A stretch of DNA of 64,000 bases. Source: Thelephora terrestris (taxonomy: Eukaryota; Basidiomycota; Agaricomycetes; Thelephorales; Thelephoraceae). The DNA lies in the NCBI GenBank assembly GCA_015956445.1, contig WIUZ02000002.1, positions 2,108,001 through 2,172,000 on the forward strand, written 5' to 3'. Every line of letters starts with the position of its first letter. The stretch's first letter is position 1. Shown in pieces: positions 61,261-64,000 of this stretch. The notes under the pieces were generated by a model, which saw only the letters and a program-made list of their open reading frames with translations, searched no databases and was not told where the DNA came from. The translations under genes and the position numbers were made by a program.

Positions 61261-63560
61261 TCATCATGAGGAAGAATTGAGATTCCCACCATCCAGTTTC
61301 CATGCAAGGTAAAAAACAACATCACTTGCTCAAAATTCAAGATGACATAAACCATATACAAGAAAAAGCAACAATCACTGGCCCTGGGTTTTACGTTGTT
61401 GATCAAATCTCACCCCCTGAAACTAGGCCAGGCAGTTTCTACTCACACACCTGACAGTCCTCCTGCTGACTCAGGAGCCCTTGTATGCTTGTTTTCATTT
61501 TGCCTTGACATGGCTGTTGCTTCATGCAGCTTGCATGGACTGAGCTCTTGACTTTCTCTCAGTATCTTCCAACATTCCCAAAGATTCATGGGCCTGGCCA
61601 GGTTTCTCATATTCCTGCCAAGGCCATTCTTGCTTCAGCTACAGCTGAGCAACTCTCTACAATTCAGGTATACCCAAAAGGCTACGAGGAAGTGCTACAC
61701 TATCTCTGCCCAAACAATCTACAAGGACAAATATATTGAACTAACCAGATTGTCCCCCAATAGATATCTGGTCTAGTATCCTTGTACAACACAGAAAAGA
61801 GAGGTTAGGCTTCTCTCTGATGTCTCACAGAATAGCCTCTTGCTTGGCCTCAAGGTCACTCGCAACACACTCAGGCAGAGAGGTTAACCTGCAATAGTAA
61901 GCCTGTTCTGTACAGAAGGAAATACAGTACTTTAGATACTGTCAAAATGGTGGCAGCTTCAGCAGCAACTCAAGGCTTCCACCAATTACCAAAAATAGCT
62001 GTGTGTTGTGACACATCCACATGGGTTATGGATGGAAAGGCATCTTCGAGTAGCACAGATCCCCCCCTTCACCTCGTCCCATATCACACATTCACATTAG
62101 ACACGTATATAATTCCTGTATTACACATGAGAATGCAGTTTCGGTTTCCCCCCCTTCGTCGAGTCGAGTCGAGTCAAGTCAAGTCAGTTTAAGTCTCAAG
62201 TCCAGCGGTTTCCACACTCAGTTCTCACTCTCAATAGTCGCTCGTCCCTACGGCAAAGTCATTGACACGCCCTCAGAACTCTCGCATTTCGAGCCGGTCC
62301 TCTGCCTACCCTTTTCCCCACTCCCCCGATACCGGCTCTTCAGTGTATGCACAGAAGATTTCTAACATCTCAACCTAGAGCACTATGAAAGGTAACAGCA
62401 ACTGGGCAAGGGCATGCCAAATGTCCACAGTGACTTTCTGAGGGACAGGACCACACTCAGTTGTTGGATGTGGATCTGGAGGAGGTTCAACAGGAGGGCT
62501 GGAGGATTAAGGAGCTGTTGTGAGAATTCAGGAGTTGATCCAGAGCATGCACCAGGGGCTTGAATGGATGGTTCTTGTCATTAACATGTGACACGTTGAA
62601 AAAGATCACTCAAGTCATACAAGAAATTTGCTCCATTTGCAGTAATAACACAAAACAAGCACGCACTTCACATGAACAACACTGTGTCATCAGACAACAA
62701 TGAGCAAAATGGAAAGGATTATACACACTCTGAGAACATAAACACCTTCTCAATGTTGGATTTACCCAGCAGTCCTCACATCCCAAGCCATCCTGAAACA
62801 CCCCTTCATGCATCTCTGTCACCACCTCACTCAACCCTTCACTCATTAAGTCAAACCATACTTCTCCTGGAGTTTCCCTACTTCCAGCTTCAACCTCGTC
62901 CTTACTTGACGCACCTTGTTTGACGAATGACACCACTGTCAAGAAAGACTCATTGGACTCTTGCAGCTCTTTTTCAAAGTCTTCTCCATCTTAGGAATTG
63001 GAACTGGATGATAAAATGTGCAATCACTAAGCATGTAGAGGATTGGGTATATAAGGAGGAGGGATGAATGGCTCTCTTCTTTTGACCACCACTTCCCCCT
63101 CCGGCACCTAATTTGTTTGTCCCACCAGACACAAACACCATCGACTATTTTGAATGAATCGTTATCAGACCTCTTCAAATAAACCTCAGTAATCTAGAGC
63201 TAGCTTTTCAACATGTAGATGAGGAAGATGACCCAATCCAAAAACAATCCAGACAACACTACTACACCTCCCACATCCTTGAAATTTTCAATGACGATTC
63301 TTCCCAATCCATTTGGCCCATCCTTTACCCCTCCTCCAGATTTGAAGAAAATCTCCTCAGACGACTCCAATCTGTTTAAACAGGAGTAGAGAACCTCAAC
63401 ACCAACAACAGCCCTACCATACCACAACCTTCCTCCCAACCTGCCTCAGATGTCATTCCGATGTTGGTGGCAATGGAGGCAAACATTACAGATCTACAAG
63501 TGGAGACTCCAGCCTCCCTTTAAAGCCATGCTGACACCACTAAAGTGTCTGCTCCCATAA
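61261..63560. other. No gene recognised
   Basis: AT-rich to mixed sequence with short open frames but no recognisable domains. It contains a (GAGTC)n-like microsatellite near 62158-62190. A TATA-like GTATATAATTCC lies near 62104 without a clear gene after it. Confidence 0.4.
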
Positions 63561-64000
63561 CCCCCCCCCTCCCCCACCCCCTCCATCAAAGCTCCCACAG
63601 CCAATACCTCCCCTGAAAGGAACCTCCTTCCAAAAGCAGTGATTTCAACTAAAGGCAACACAGATCCCAAGAGCCTCCCCTCCTTTGTTGACCTGTTCAC
63701 CACCCTTAACAAATCCCTCCACAAACATCCCAAACACTTGCACGTCCGTGTGGTTGGTGTGAAGTGGACTGCAGCATCAAACCTGGTGGTTTGCGCCCAG
63801 ACACCCTCCCCCTCTGCCCTCGTTAATGCCCTCAAGGCTGTTCAGGCATCAATTACATCCAATCTACTGTATATCAAGAACATCATCCCCAACACAAGAT
63901 GGTCCTGTGTGACCCTGTCACACAAGTTCACCAGCAAGGAACCCTTAACCCAAATATACTTCGCTCATCATCAGACAGTACCCCTCATGGATGAGAAACC
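63561..64000 (+). CDS. LINE ORF1-like (gag-like) fragment, runs off the window
   Basis: One plus-strand frame is open from the TAA at 63558-63560 to the window end. It has a Pro-rich start and then LFTTLNKSLHKHPKHLHVRV, VKWTAASNLVVCAQTPS and NALKAVQASITSNL. This resembles the ORF1 domain of basidiomycete non-LTR retrotransposons, where a short RNA-binding-like fold contains a KWTxxGNLVV motif. There is no ATG near the start, and earlier frames contain stops, so the 5' end is spliced or degraded. The RT part, if present, would lie beyond the window. Confidence 0.4.

Noticed and set aside
62610-62942. Minus-strand frame of 110 codons near the right end
   Set aside because: No recognisable domain or splice structure, and the plus strand is open over the same bases.

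Overview
The window looks like a repeat-rich stretch of an Agaricomycete (mushroom-forming basidiomycete) nuclear genome. The grounds are genes split by 50-70 bp introns, a tandem cluster of fungal UDP-glycosyltransferases, a NACHT/WD40 NLR-type gene, an F-box/LRR gene typical of agarics, a Clr2-like silencing-factor gene, a Helitron with a RepHel gene, and a LINE ORF1-like tail. No rRNA, bacterial operon or CRISPR array is visible.

Layout. 1-4967: three tandem UDP-glycosyltransferase genes on + (the first only as its last exon). 5566-6337: a two-exon Clr2-like gene. 6730-11365: a minus-strand gene (family A) broken by two foldback elements, one solo LTR and a TGA codon. 12807-14007: an intact three-exon coiled-coil gene (B), minus strand. 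15982-18437: a long, probably nuclear, disordered protein. 20796-21377: a small heat-shock protein with a heat-shock element upstream. 22087-27970: an NLR gene with NACHT ATPase and WD40 parts, broken by a TGA and a 953 bp foldback insertion. 28538-29754: remains of a mitochondrial 2-enoyl reductase (ETR1-like) gene cut off by an LTR. 30274-36128 and 38934-52506: two divergent members (C and D) of the same family as A, which form an imperfect inverted duplication. 57811-60154: a second solo LTR in front of a degraded F-box gene. 60155-64000: AT-rich, mostly non-coding, with a tRNA-Ser-like relic and a LINE ORF1-like fragment at the window end.

The centre of the window is a set of nested insertions. 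Gene D carries a foldback element (F, 39939-52402). A Helitron of about 10.1 kb (40564-50691) sits in the left arm of F. The Helitron itself contains a 3.8 kb giant foldback (E8) and, inside its helicase gene, an 840 bp foldback (E6). The undamaged arm of F gives the empty site of the Helitron, so its TC and CTAG ends can be fixed to the base.

Two non-autonomous foldback groups dominate. Group 1 is six elements of 501-953 bp that begin CACTGGGG and are flanked by perfect 3 bp duplications (TAA, TGG, TGT, TCA, TAA, TCT). Group 2 is giant palindromes of 3.6-4.1 kb whose arms hold CCTAA-like and CTTAT repeats; two of them have perfect 7 bp duplications. In five genes removing the insertions restores the reading frame, so the insertions look recent. 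Five damaged genes also carry an in-frame stop, and each of these is TGA.
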